Shown here one piece after another: positions 8,638 to 18,752 of a stretch of 64,000 nt of DNA; position 1 is the first letter of the stretch, and every line of letters starts with the position of its first letter. Made by a program: the position numbers and the translations under genes. The stretch covers positions 620,001 to 684,000 of the forward strand of contig CP082844.1 of the NCBI GenBank assembly GCA_019930625.1, read 5' to 3'. The notes under the pieces were generated by a model. That model was not told the origin of the DNA and did not search any database. It was given only the letters and a program-made list of their open reading frames with translations. The stretch is from Nocardia asteroides (lineage in GTDB: Bacteria > Actinomycetota > Actinomycetes > Mycobacteriales > Mycobacteriaceae).

Positions 8638-8970
8638 GTGACGACCGTGGCAGAAGAAGATGTGTTGAGCGCCGTCGAACTGGATCTCACAGTCGACCCG
8701 ATCACGGACGAGGTAGGTGCGCCCACCTCGAACGCGGCCGCGCTACCCGCCGAGGCCACCGCTGAACCGTTCTTCCGCGTCGTGAAGGGCTCGCCCACCG
8801 ACGAGGAACTCGCCGCGCTGGTGTGCGTGCTGTCCGCGGCCGCGAACGGCACCGCGCAGACCGGCCCCGCGGGCCCGCCCGACATGTGGGGCCGTCCCAC
8901 GCTGATGCATCGCGGCGCGTCGCCGTTCTCCCCGTACGCATTCCCGCAGCTGTCCCACCTGCGCGGGTGA
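8638..8970 (+). CDS. accE5: Acyl-CoA carboxylase epsilon subunit AccE5
   Basis: A 110-residue protein whose C-terminal part, [21 protein letters not shown] followed by [11 protein letters not shown], is the actinobacterial acyl-CoA carboxylase epsilon domain; the first ~45 residues are acidic and probably disordered. In mycobacteria AccE5 helps AccA3-AccD5 assemble and raises propionyl-CoA carboxylase activity. The GTG start at 8638 follows an AGAGGA SD with about 9 nt spacing. The stop overlaps the maf start (GTGA, 8967-8970), indicating translational coupling to maf. Confidence 0.9.
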   Translation: MTTVAEEDVLSAVELDLTVDPITDEVGAPTSNAAALPAEATAEPFFRVVKGSPTDEELAALVCVLSAAANGTAQTGPAGPPDMWGRPTLMHRGASPFSPYAFPQLSHLRG

Positions 8971-9599
8971 CGCGGCTGATCCTGGCTTCCGCGTCCCCGG
9001 CCCGCCGGGAGGTGCTCCGTTCGGCGGGCATCGACCCGATCGTCCGGGTCTCCGCCGTGGACGAGGACGCGGTCGCCGCCGCCCTCCCCGAGGGCACGCC
9101 ACCCCAGGTGGTCGTGGTGGAACTCGCGCGTGCCAAAGCGGCCGCCGTGGTCGCCGAGATCCCGGAGTTCGCCGCCGATTGCGTTGTGGTCGCCTGCGAT
9201 TCCATGCTGCTCGTCGACGGCGAGTTGCAGGGCAAGCCGCACACACCGGAGGTCGCCCGCGCTCGGTGGGGTGACATGGCCGGGCGCAGCGCTGATCTCG
9301 TCACCGGTCACTGCGTGGTGCGGATGCGCGACGGGCAGATCACCGCCGAGGCGGTCGACTGCAGCAGCACCACCGTGCATTTCGCCAAGCCGGAGCCGGA
9401 CGAACTGGACGCCTACATCGCGACCGGAGAGCCGCTCCAGGTGGCTGGCGCGTTCACCCTCGACGGGCTCGGCGGCTGGTTCGTCGACCGCATCGATGGT
9501 GACCCGTCCAGCGTCATCGGCATCGGGCTACCACTGCTGCGCCGACTGCTTGGCGATGTTGGGATCAGCGTTACGCAACTGTGGGGCCACACGGCCTGA
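8967..9599 (+). CDS. maf: Maf-family nucleotide pyrophosphatase
   Basis: A 210-residue Maf/YhdE-type protein. The family hydrolyses dTTP, UTP or other non-canonical nucleoside triphosphates and has been linked to septum control. The N-terminal signature [19 protein letters not shown], the catalytic acidic residue in [18 protein letters not shown], and the late block [25 protein letters not shown] are all present. It starts at GTG 8967, overlapping the accE5 stop, and the same accE5-maf order is found in mycobacteria. Its last 72 nt overlap the 3' end of the convergent SufR-like regulator, so one of the two C-termini is under dual coding constraint. Confidence 0.93.
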   Translation: MTRLILASASPARREVLRSAGIDPIVRVSAVDEDAVAAALPEGTPPQVVVVELARAKAAAVVAEIPEFAADCVVVACDSMLLVDGELQGKPHTPEVARARWGDMAGRSADLVTGHCVVRMRDGQITAEAVDCSSTTVHFAKPEPDELDAYIATGEPLQVAGAFTLDGLGGWFVDRIDGDPSSVIGIGLPLLRRLLGDVGISVTQLWGHTA

Positions 9600-10322
9600 G
9601 GGCGGCGCGGACACGGACTCGGCGTCACCGCCCGCGGGCACCGTCCTTTCGTCGAGCCTGGCCGTCCCGGCGGTCGCCTCGCGCTGCGCGGCGATGAGTT
9701 CCAGTCGGGCCACGCACAGTTCCGGCTCGACGAAAGGATGCATCCGCACGTCGATCGCGCCGCGCGCGCCGCCCCGGTCGAGCACCTCTTCGAGCAGACC
9801 CAGGTGCACACCGCACACCACCTCGGAGTGCGTCCGCGCGAGCTCGCGCAGCGGACACGCCGTCAACCGGATCAGCACCTTCCCCTCGGCCTCCGGGGAC
9901 GGATCGCGCTCGGGCGCGAAACCCAGTTCCGACATCAACGTCATCGTGAGGTCTTTGGCGTCCTCCAGCGACTCGACCCGGTGGTCACCGACGTCGAGTC
10001 TGGTGCCCCAGGCACGGCCCGCCGCGATCGCGGCCTCGGATCTGCGCCGCGGATCAGGGCCGAGCTGATCGGCGAGCACCTGCGCCAGATCCTGGTAGCC
10101 GACCGATCGCTGCACCGCGCTGTACCCGATGCGCGGACGTCCGCGACCGCGCGGCGGCTGCTGGAACTGCCGGACGAGGGATTCCCTGGTGAGCACGTCG
10201 AGATGGAAACGAACCGTCGTGACGTGCTGTCCGGTGATTCTGGCCAGTTCCTGGGCGTCGAGAGGCTCGCTGGCGCCACGTAGGATCGCGAGCAGTCGCC
10301 GCCGCGGCCAAGAATCGGACAT
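9528..10322 (-). CDS. ArsR/SufR-like winged-helix regulator with a cysteine triad
   Basis: A 264-residue regulator. An N-terminal winged helix ([35 protein letters not shown], residues 8-44) is followed by a wing with [12 protein letters not shown]. The C-terminal half contains [27 protein letters not shown] and ELCVARL, placing Cys at 156, 170 and 203. That spacing resembles the three cysteines that hold the Fe-S cluster in SufR-type repressors. It is transcribed away from the rhodanese gene, sharing a 168-bp intergenic region with it. The last 24 codons or so overlap maf; a true C-terminus shorter than predicted cannot be judged. Fe-S binding is inference. Confidence 0.75.
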   Translation of the reverse strand: MSDSWPRRRLLAILRGASEPLDAQELARITGQHVTTVRFHLDVLTRESLVRQFQQPPRGRGRPRIGYSAVQRSVGYQDLAQVLADQLGPDPRRRSEAAIAAGRAWGTRLDVGDHRVESLEDAKDLTMTLMSELGFAPERDPSPEAEGKVLIRLTACPLRELARTHSEVVCGVHLGLLEEVLDRGGARGAIDVRMHPFVEPELCVARLELIAAQREATAGTARLDERTVPAGGDAESVSAPPSGRVAPQLRNADPNIAKQSAQQW

Positions 10323-10490
10323 AGCTCACCCCTCCTCCCGGGAGACTTTATCGGATGTAGGTGCCCTTTATTCGGCCCTCATCCGATTTGTGATCTGAAA
10401 CGACAGTCACTAACGCCTCACACCTACCATCGCTGTGAGACCTCGAACCGCTGCCACCGCCGTCCACCCATGCGTGAAGGAACCGACACC

Positions 10491-11408
10491 GTGCCCGTCG
10501 CCCCGGACCCTCATCCCTCGCTCGGTCTCTACGCACATCCTCACCGACTAGTAACCACGGAGTGGCTGTCGGCAAACATAGGCGCGCGGGGACTCAAGAT
10601 CATCGAGGCCAACGAGGACACGCTGCTCTACGACATCGGGCACGTTCCGGGCGCCACCAAACTGGATTGGCGAAGCGATCTGAACGATCCGGTCACGCGC
10701 GACTATATCGACGGAACCCGCTTCACCGAACTCATGCGCGCCAAAGGGATAGAACGTGACGACACGGTCGTGATCTACGGGGACCGGAGCAACGCGCAGG
10801 CGGCGCACGCGGCGTGGGTGTTCACCCTGTTCGGGCACGAGGACGTGCGGCTGCTCGACGGCGGGCGCGCGGCGTGGATCTCCGAGGGGCGCGACACGAC
10901 TTTCGAACCGGACTATCCGGTGCGCAGCGCCTACCCGGCCGTACGCCGCGACGACGGCACCTTCCGGGCCTTCCGGGAGGACGTGCTCGCCCACCTCGGC
11001 AAACCGGTGATCGACGTGCGCTCGCCCGAGGAGTACTCCGGCGCGCGCACCATGGAGCCGGCCGATCCCGAGGACGCGGCGCTGCGCGGCGGCCACATTC
11101 CCAGCGCGTCGAACGTCCCGTGGAACGAGGCGCTCACCGCCGACGGACGCTTCCGTGCGCGGGACGAACTCGACGCGGTCTATAGCGCGTTGACCGGCGC
11201 GGAGGCCGTGATGGTCTACAGTCGAGTCGGCGTGCGATCCAGTCACAGCTGGTTCGTCCTGACCTATTTGCTCGGGCGCCATGGCGTGCGCAACTACGAC
11301 GGTTCCTGGACCGAGTGGGGCAACTCGGTGCGGATGCCCATCGCCAAGGGGTACGACCCCGGCGAGGTGCCAGCGCGCGGTGGTACCCGGCGCACCCGGA
11401 GCAGGTAG
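10491..11408 (+). CDS. sseA: SseA-type thiosulfate sulfurtransferase homologue with catalytic Cys replaced by Ser
   Basis: A 305-residue two-domain rhodanese. Both rhodanese domains are recognisable: [13 protein letters not shown] and [33 protein letters not shown] in the first, [10 protein letters not shown] and [12 protein letters not shown] in the second. The active-site loop reads [13 protein letters not shown]; where M. tuberculosis SseA and other rhodaneses have Cys (YCR), residue 244 is Ser, codon AGT at 11220-11222. Standard persulfide chemistry should therefore be lost. The rest of the loop (RSSHSW) and the [10 protein letters not shown] block are intact, so the gene is not simply decaying. 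GTG 10491 was chosen from the AAGGA upstream and the homologous N-terminus; ATG 10470 is possible. Confidence 0.92.
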   Translation: MPVAPDPHPSLGLYAHPHRLVTTEWLSANIGARGLKIIEANEDTLLYDIGHVPGATKLDWRSDLNDPVTRDYIDGTRFTELMRAKGIERDDTVVIYGDRSNAQAAHAAWVFTLFGHEDVRLLDGGRAAWISEGRDTTFEPDYPVRSAYPAVRRDDGTFRAFREDVLAHLGKPVIDVRSPEEYSGARTMEPADPEDAALRGGHIPSASNVPWNEALTADGRFRARDELDAVYSALTGAEAVMVYSRVGVRSSHSWFVLTYLLGRHGVRNYDGSWTEWGNSVRMPIAKGYDPGEVPARGGTRRTRSR

Positions 11409-11603
11409 TCGGGGTGCGGTCCCAAACACAGATCGCGTACGTTGTGATCTGCGACCTACTGTTGAGTAGGTCTAGCCGAGTTCGGCGTCTGTTGGCAGAC
11501 TGCCTACACTCGCCCGAGACGTAAGTTTGTCGATTACGGGAGCGGAGCCCACGCAGCGACCATCCCCGGCGAAGCGACCAGAAGAATGCACACAGGAGGC
11601 TCA

Positions 11604-13409
<1,806 letters not shown>

Positions 13410-13431
13410 CACCTGGCGGTAAAGCGTCGCG

Positions 13432-13466
13432 GAGCGGGCACAGGACGACGAGGTCCGTGCCCGCTC
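13432..13466 (+). terminator. Strong hairpin terminator after accA3
   Basis: GAGCGGGCAC (13432-13441) pairs with GTGCCCGCTC (13457-13466). Inside, GGAC pairs with GTCC around a 6-nt loop, with one bulged A. The position 23 nt after the accA3 stop fits an intrinsic-type terminator, although the following bases are not a clean T-run. Confidence 0.65.
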
Positions 13467-13554
13467 TCGCTGTTCACGCGGCGGTCCCTCCGTCGTCATG
13501 CGAGCTGCCTCCGCCGGACCGGATCCGCACACCAGGGTGTCGTATCGTGATCCG

Positions 13555-14493
13555 GTGACCAGCTCGACAAGCGTCTCCCCCGTCGCGGAGGTGATCCGCG
13601 CGCGCCGCGCCACCGGCGGCCGCGCCGACGGTCACCGCCTGGCGCTGGTGGTGGAGGGCGGCGGCAGCCGTGGGGTGTACTCCAGCGGCATGGTGTCCGC
13701 ACTGGAGGAACTCGGCCTCGCAGGGGTGTTCGACGCGGTCTACGGCACGTCGGCGGGCGCGATCAACGGCGCCTGGCTGCTGTGCGGGCGCGCGATCCCC
13801 GGCATGCGTTCGTGGACCGATCCGACGATCATGCGCCGGGCCATCGACCCGGCCCGTCTCCTGCGCGGACGTCCCGCGTTCGATCTGCGGTATCTCGTGC
13901 ACCAGGTGTACGACGGCATCGAACCGATGGATTTCGACGCGATCCTGGCCAACTCCACGACGTTCCATCCGATCGCCACCGACATCCGGACCGGGCAGGC
14001 GGTCGACCTGCATCCGCACATCACCGACAAGCGCACGCTCATGCGCGCGCTGCGGGCGTCGGCGGGCCTGCCCCTTCTGGCCGGGCCGCCGGTCGTTCTG
14101 GGGGCCTCGGCCTACTTCGACGGCGGTCTCTCCGAGACGGTGCCGATCCGCACCGCGGTCCAGGCGGGCGCAACGCACGCCTTGGTCCTGCGTACCCGGC
14201 GGGTGGACGAGCGGCGCCCGCCCGCTTCGCGGCTGCATCAGATCGTCGGCGGCGGCTATCTGCGCGCCGTGGCCCCGGGCGCGTACCGGGCCTGGATCGA
14301 GCGCCCCGGCCAGCAGGACATCGAGGACCGGGCGCTCGCCGCACTGGGCGAGTCCGTCCTCCAGATCCACCCGCCGCCCGGCTCTCCCGACATCGACAGC
14401 GCCGCCCGCGACACCACCCTGCTGGCCGCGGCTCTCCAGATCGGCCGTCGAGCCGTCCTAGACGCGCTCTCCGCGGTCCTCCCGGCCGTCTGA
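13555..14493 (+). CDS. Patatin-like phospholipase
   Basis: A 312-residue patatin/RssA-type acyl hydrolase. The oxyanion-hole glycines lie in EGGGSRG (34-40), the nucleophile elbow is YGTSAG (Ser66), and the catalytic Asp is in YFDGG (Asp189); together they make the family Ser-Asp dyad. No signal peptide or membrane helix is evident, so it is likely cytosolic, and the substrate (phospholipid or neutral lipid) is unknown. The start is uncertain: GTG 13555 (MTSSTSVSP) or ATG 13498, neither with a clear SD. It is convergent with a Ser/Thr kinase gene that ends 22 nt away. Confidence 0.9.
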   Translation: MTSSTSVSPVAEVIRARRATGGRADGHRLALVVEGGGSRGVYSSGMVSALEELGLAGVFDAVYGTSAGAINGAWLLCGRAIPGMRSWTDPTIMRRAIDPARLLRGRPAFDLRYLVHQVYDGIEPMDFDAILANSTTFHPIATDIRTGQAVDLHPHITDKRTLMRALRASAGLPLLAGPPVVLGASAYFDGGLSETVPIRTAVQAGATHALVLRTRRVDERRPPASRLHQIVGGGYLRAVAPGAYRAWIERPGQQDIEDRALAALGESVLQIHPPPGSPDIDSAARDTTLLAAALQIGRRAVLDALSAVLPAV

Positions 14494-14514
14494 CCTGACT
14501 TTCCGTTCGGCGAC

Positions 14515-16587
14515 TCAGCCCAGGTGGACCCGGACGCCGTTCGACAGGACGAAGTCGTGGAGTTCGAGGTGGTCGGGCGTGGCGGACGGGGGCAGGTCGA
14601 AAACGAGTTTCGTGGTGGCGGACTGGCCCGGACGCAGCTCGAAAGAGTAGCCGAGGCGCTGCTGGGTGTTCTGCCACATGGTTGCGGTGGCGTTGTGGTC
14701 GAAGGGCGTGTTCTGCTCGTCCACGAGGCGCTGGCCCAGGGGCAGGAACCACTTCGTCTCGTCGGAGATATTGCGAACGTCCAGCGTGACGATCAGGAAC
14801 GAGCCCGCGGCCGTTTGCAGTCCGATTCGGGAAACGCCCGTGTCGACCTTCGTCACGACGAACTCGAATTTGCCGTCGCGCACGGCACTGCCCACCGGCG
14901 CTACGGCTGCCGCGTCGGGCAGGGGCTCGTCCCGGCCCGGTCCCGGATGCTCCACCGCTACTGCCGAGGGCGGCGACGTGGGCGCGGGTGAGCCGGAGTC
15001 GCCGGTCCTGGTACCCGCCGCGATCAAGGCGACGCAGCCGGCCGCGAACGCGAACGGCGCGAGGAACACGACGATCAGCGCGCTGATCATCTTCGACAGG
15101 AGACTTCGGCGGCGTCGCGGCCGCCGACGCGGGACCGGGCTGCGGGGACGCCGTTGCGCGATCGAGGAATACCCCGGAGGTTGGACCGCTGGAAAGACCT
15201 TTCGCGCCGGCGCGCCGTTCTGCCGAGACGGCGGCGCTAGGGGTGACGGGACGCGTGCCCGCAGTGCGAGCAACCGCCCCTGCCGACCCTGCTGTCCGCG
15301 CCAAGCGGTTCCAGCGGCGTACACCCCGTTCTGATACCAGCGCCGGACGGCTGGATACGGCTGCCGCACAAGGGGATAACCGCTGGCCGCGCGCACCTGC
15401 TGCTGAGGGGCAGGTCCGTGCACTGACGAAGCCGGATTCGGAACGCGCTGTCCGGGAACAGGGTTTGGTAGGGCCGCGGCCTGGGGCCAGTCGAGCCTCG
15501 TCGCCACGAGCGTCGGGGTCGGACCTGGCTCCGGCATCACTTCGGTCGGGGCGGGCGTCGGCTTCGGCTTCGAATCCGAGGGTTCCTGGGGAGCGACGGG
15601 CCGAGGACCCGACTGCTGCGAGTAATCGCTCCGCGCAGCCGGATTCGCCGGACCACGGTCCTCGGAACGATGCGCGTTTGCCCATGGGGCCTCAGGCTCT
15701 GCGGACGCCCCGGCGGTCAGTGGCTTCGTGGACGGTCGGCCCGATCCTGAGGGCGGCGGCACGGCTCGGGGCTCCGCGACGCCGATCGCGAGGCGGGCGG
15801 CCGCGGCGAATTCCCCTGCTGTGGGGAATCTTTCACTCGGCTCCTTGGCCAGACCGCGGGCGATGACGGCGTCGAGCGCGGCGGGCACCCCGGCGCGCAC
15901 CGCACCGGCCCGTGGGGCAGGCGCCATCAAATGGGCGTGCATCTGCTGCGCGGGATCGGTGTCGCCGTAGAGCCGGGAGCCGGTGAGGCATTCGTAGAGC
16001 ACGCAGGCCAGCGAGTAGACGTCGGCGCGCCCGTCCACCGCCCCGGTGAACCGTTCCGGGGCCATGTACGCGAGGGTGCCGATCGCCATGCCGGTGGTGG
16101 TCACGGCCGTCCGGCCGAGCCCGTGCACGATGCCGAAGTCGATCAGATAGGTGAAGCCGCTCGGGTGGACGACGATGTTCGACGGTTTGACATCGCGGTG
16201 TACCAGCCCGGCCCGGTGCGCGACGTCCAGCGCGGCGGCGACGTGTCCGATGATGCCGACCGCCACGGCCGGCGGCATGGGGCCCTCGGCCACCAGCTTG
16301 CCCGCCAAGTCGGAGCCCTCGACGAACTGCATGTCGATGTAGAGGCGGCCGTCGATCTCGCCGAAGCGGTGGATGCGCGGCACGTGTGGGTCGCGCAACC
16401 GCGCCACCGCTTCGGCTTCGCGCTCGAAGCGCTTGCGGTATCCCTCCGCGGCCGCGAGTTCGGCGGGCAGGAGTTTCAACGCCACCCGGCGCGCCGCCAC
16501 CGTGTCGTACGCCAGCCACACTTGACCCATGCCGCCCTTGCCGAGCAAGCGCTCCAGCCGGTAACCCCCGAATCGCACCTCCCCCAT
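14515..16587 (-). CDS. Receptor-like Ser/Thr protein kinase with DUF4352-like ectodomain
   Basis: A 690-residue Hanks-type kinase. The catalytic domain (about 8-270) has the glycine loop GKGGMGQVW, Lys38 (VALKLL), the HRDVKPSN loop with Asp132, and DFG Asp150, followed by GTLAYMAPERF. A long Pro/Ala/Gln-rich juxtamembrane region (about 275-490) has basic clusters next to the single transmembrane helix (about 499-526). Outside lies a ~125-residue domain with FEFVVTKVDTGV, FLIVTLDVRNISDE and SFELRPGQSATTKLVFDL, the pattern of DUF4352-type immunoglobulin-like domains often found on secreted lipoproteins. It is presumably a sensor; the ligand is unknown. It is a paralogue of the next kinase upstream. 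Confidence 0.93.
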   Translation of the reverse strand: MGEVRFGGYRLERLLGKGGMGQVWLAYDTVAARRVALKLLPAELAAAEGYRKRFEREAEAVARLRDPHVPRIHRFGEIDGRLYIDMQFVEGSDLAGKLVAEGPMPPAVAVGIIGHVAAALDVAHRAGLVHRDVKPSNIVVHPSGFTYLIDFGIVHGLGRTAVTTTGMAIGTLAYMAPERFTGAVDGRADVYSLACVLYECLTGSRLYGDTDPAQQMHAHLMAPAPRAGAVRAGVPAALDAVIARGLAKEPSERFPTAGEFAAAARLAIGVAEPRAVPPPSGSGRPSTKPLTAGASAEPEAPWANAHRSEDRGPANPAARSDYSQQSGPRPVAPQEPSDSKPKPTPAPTEVMPEPGPTPTLVATRLDWPQAAALPNPVPGQRVPNPASSVHGPAPQQQVRAASGYPLVRQPYPAVRRWYQNGVYAAGTAWRGQQGRQGRLLALRARVPSPLAPPSRQNGAPARKVFPAVQPPGYSSIAQRRPRSPVPRRRPRRRRSLLSKMISALIVVFLAPFAFAAGCVALIAAGTRTGDSGSPAPTSPPSAVAVEHPGPGRDEPLPDAAAVAPVGSAVRDGKFEFVVTKVDTGVSRIGLQTAAGSFLIVTLDVRNISDETKWFLPLGQRLVDEQNTPFDHNATATMWQNTQQRLGYSFELRPGQSATTKLVFDLPPSATPDHLELHDFVLSNGVRVHLG

Positions 16588-16760
16588 CGCGAACCTCCAG
16601 TCACCGTTGACGTCCGGTCGACCCGGCCTCCACCTGCGGCGGGAACTCCGGGAAACACCAGATCACCGCGCGAATGCCGAAGAACGTGGCCTCTTTCGGA
16701 GCGTAACCGCACCCCGCGTCGCGCACCACTGTGTGCTCGACGACAGTCCGTCAAGCCCGC

Positions 16761-18143
16761 CTACTTGCCGGGTTTGGGCTTGTTTTTGTCCCTGCCGTTG
16801 CCCTGGTCCGCATTGCCGGGCTTGTCCCGGTCACGCTTGTCGCCACCCGAGCTGTGCTGCTCGGGAGCGTTCTCGACGTTCCCCACGGCGACACCGCCGG
16901 GAGCCGGAAGCCAACTGGCACGGCCCGTCGCCAGCGGAGTACAGGTCAGCAGGAGGCCGTCCACGGTGACACTGTCCACGTCCGCCACCGGATCACACGG
17001 CTGCCCGGCGCCGGGCAGGACCAAGGTGGGCGCCGAGATCGGCACCGGCGCCCGCGTGGCCGGGACGTGCGACGGCAATGTCGATTGTGTCGCGTGGTCC
17101 TGTTCGGAAGGCGGAGCCGAAGCGGTTGCCGAGCCCGCGTCGGCCATTTCCGGCCGTCCGAGCCACAGCGCCCCGGCCACCGCCACGACGAGCGTCCCGA
17201 AAGCCGCCAGAGCCAGACGCGGTCCGATGGACGTGCGCGCCTCGGACGAGACGTCGGTCCTGGCCGTCGCACGCGGCGGCGGCAGCACGAAGGTCGGCGA
17301 CGAAGGCGCGAGTTCGACCGTGGTCGCGTCTCGACCTGTCACGGCCGCGTACCCGGCCGAGGCCAATTCCCCCGCGCTGGAGAACCGCCGGCTCGGGTCC
17401 TTCGCCATTCCGCGTGCGATCACCGCGTCCAGCTCCGGCGGCACGGCGGGGTTGAGCGTGGAGGCGAGCGGTGGTGTCTGCATGAGGTGGGCGCGCAACA
17501 GCCGCGGTGGGTCGCCGTCGTCGAACGGTCGTCGTCCGGTGACGCACTCGTAGAGCACGCAGGCCAGCGAATACTGGTCGGACCGGGGCACCGCCGCCCC
17601 CTCGAACCGCTCCGGCGCCATGTAGGCAAGGGTGCCTACCACATTGCCGGTGGCGGTGATCGCGGGCTGGTCGCTGCGGTGCGCGGTGCCGAAGTCGATC
17701 AGGTAGACCGCGTCGTCGGGGGTCACCATGATGTTGGATGGCTTCACGTCGCGGTGCACCAGGCCCGCACGATGCGCCGCGTCGAGCGCGGTGGCGGTCT
17801 GCGCCACGATCTCGATCGCACGCTCGGGTTCCAGTCGCCCCTCGCGCCGCAGCAGCGCGGCCACGTCACAGCCTTCGATGAACTCCATATCGATGTAGAG
17901 GCGACCGTCGAGTTCGCCGAAGGAATGGATCGGCACCAGGTGCGGCCCGCGCACCTGGGCCGCGAGCCGAGCCTCCCTGGTGAATCGCTGTCGGAATCTC
18001 GTATCCGCCGCATACGCGGGGGCCAAAACCTTCAATGCGACGGCACGGTCGGCGGTGGTGTCGTGCGCGAGCCAGACCTCGCCCATGCCGCCGCTACCTA
18101 GCAACCGATCGAGGCGGTAGTGGCCGAACCACAGCTCGCCCAT
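16761..18143 (-). CDS. Receptor-like Ser/Thr protein kinase
   Basis: A 460-residue Hanks-type kinase closely similar in its kinase domain to its neighbour. It has GSGGMGEVW, Lys38 (VALKVL), HRDVKPSN with Asp132, DFG Asp150 and GTLAYMAPERF, all at the same residue numbers as the neighbour, indicating a tandem duplication. The juxtamembrane segment is short; one transmembrane helix lies at about 309-329. The exported tail of ~130 residues has two cysteines (about 40 residues apart) and ends in a highly charged KRDRDKPGN...KNKPKPGK stretch. ATG 18143 is preceded by GGAGG at 10 nt. It is separated from the second kinase by 173 nt, so it may have its own promoter. Confidence 0.93.
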   Translation of the reverse strand: MGELWFGHYRLDRLLGSGGMGEVWLAHDTTADRAVALKVLAPAYAADTRFRQRFTREARLAAQVRGPHLVPIHSFGELDGRLYIDMEFIEGCDVAALLRREGRLEPERAIEIVAQTATALDAAHRAGLVHRDVKPSNIMVTPDDAVYLIDFGTAHRSDQPAITATGNVVGTLAYMAPERFEGAAVPRSDQYSLACVLYECVTGRRPFDDGDPPRLLRAHLMQTPPLASTLNPAVPPELDAVIARGMAKDPSRRFSSAGELASAGYAAVTGRDATTVELAPSSPTFVLPPPRATARTDVSSEARTSIGPRLALAAFGTLVVAVAGALWLGRPEMADAGSATASAPPSEQDHATQSTLPSHVPATRAPVPISAPTLVLPGAGQPCDPVADVDSVTVDGLLLTCTPLATGRASWLPAPGGVAVGNVENAPEQHSSGGDKRDRDKPGNADQGNGRDKNKPKPGK

Positions 18144-18338
18144 GTCGACAGAACCTCCCGCTAGCCTCTTCCTCATGACCGAACTACCCGAAATCCGCAT
18201 CGGCACCCCGAATGGCGCGAAATTCGCGCCGCGGCCATCCGATCATGTCGCAGCGAGGCCGCCGCGCGTCGCGGAATTCGACCGAGCGGTCACGGGGGCG
18301 CCGGTCTCATCGGGTGGCGGGCGCGGCGCAACGGGCGG

Positions 18339-18689
18339 ATGCTGATGGAGCCGGTCGAGATCAACGCGGGTGCCTGGTATCTGCGCGCCCTGCGTGCCGA
18401 CGACCGGATCGATGACCGTCCCGCTCTGGCCGCGGGCGGGATCACCGAGCCGGACTACGTCGCCCGGCGCAGTGCCGGCTGGGCGGAGGAGACGTGTTTC
18501 TCCTGGGCGGTGTGCGAACCGACGACGGCCGAGCTGGTGGCCGAGATCGCGGTGACGCCGATGGGCGACGGCACCGCGAACGTGACCGGATGGGCTCGCC
18601 CCGCCTACGAAACCGCCCTGGACGCGGGACTGGCTTCCGTCCGCCGTTTCGTCGAAGGCGGTTTGGGGCTGCGGCCGGTCGTCGCTTGA
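18339..18689 (+). CDS. Degenerate GNAT-acetyltransferase-like protein
   Basis: A 116-residue protein whose N-terminus (MEPVEINAGAWYLRALRADDRIDDRPAL) strongly resembles actinobacterial GNAT N-acetyltransferases that begin with the same INAG-YLR-LRADDR-DDRPAL block. The middle WAVCEPTTAELVAEIAVTP matches a GNAT strand 2-4 region. The expected acetyl-CoA pyrophosphate loop (Q/R-x-x-G-x-G/A) is missing: after VTGWARPAYE the sequence goes straight to a helix and ends GLGLRPVV. It is therefore short and probably not an active acetyltransferase. It is divergent from the kinase genes. A 56-codon open frame upstream (18175-18345) has no recognisable content. Confidence 0.6.
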   Translation: MLMEPVEINAGAWYLRALRADDRIDDRPALAAGGITEPDYVARRSAGWAEETCFSWAVCEPTTAELVAEIAVTPMGDGTANVTGWARPAYETALDAGLASVRRFVEGGLGLRPVVA

Positions 18690-18752
18690 CCACGGACCGG
18701 CGTGTCCGGCGCGCTCTACTCGCGCGAAAGGCGCACCGAAAGACGGACGAGG

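Noticed and set aside
18142..18345. Small gene upstream of the GNAT-like gene
   Set aside because: It partly overlaps the kinase start region, has no motif, and ends inside the start of the next gene; unsupported.
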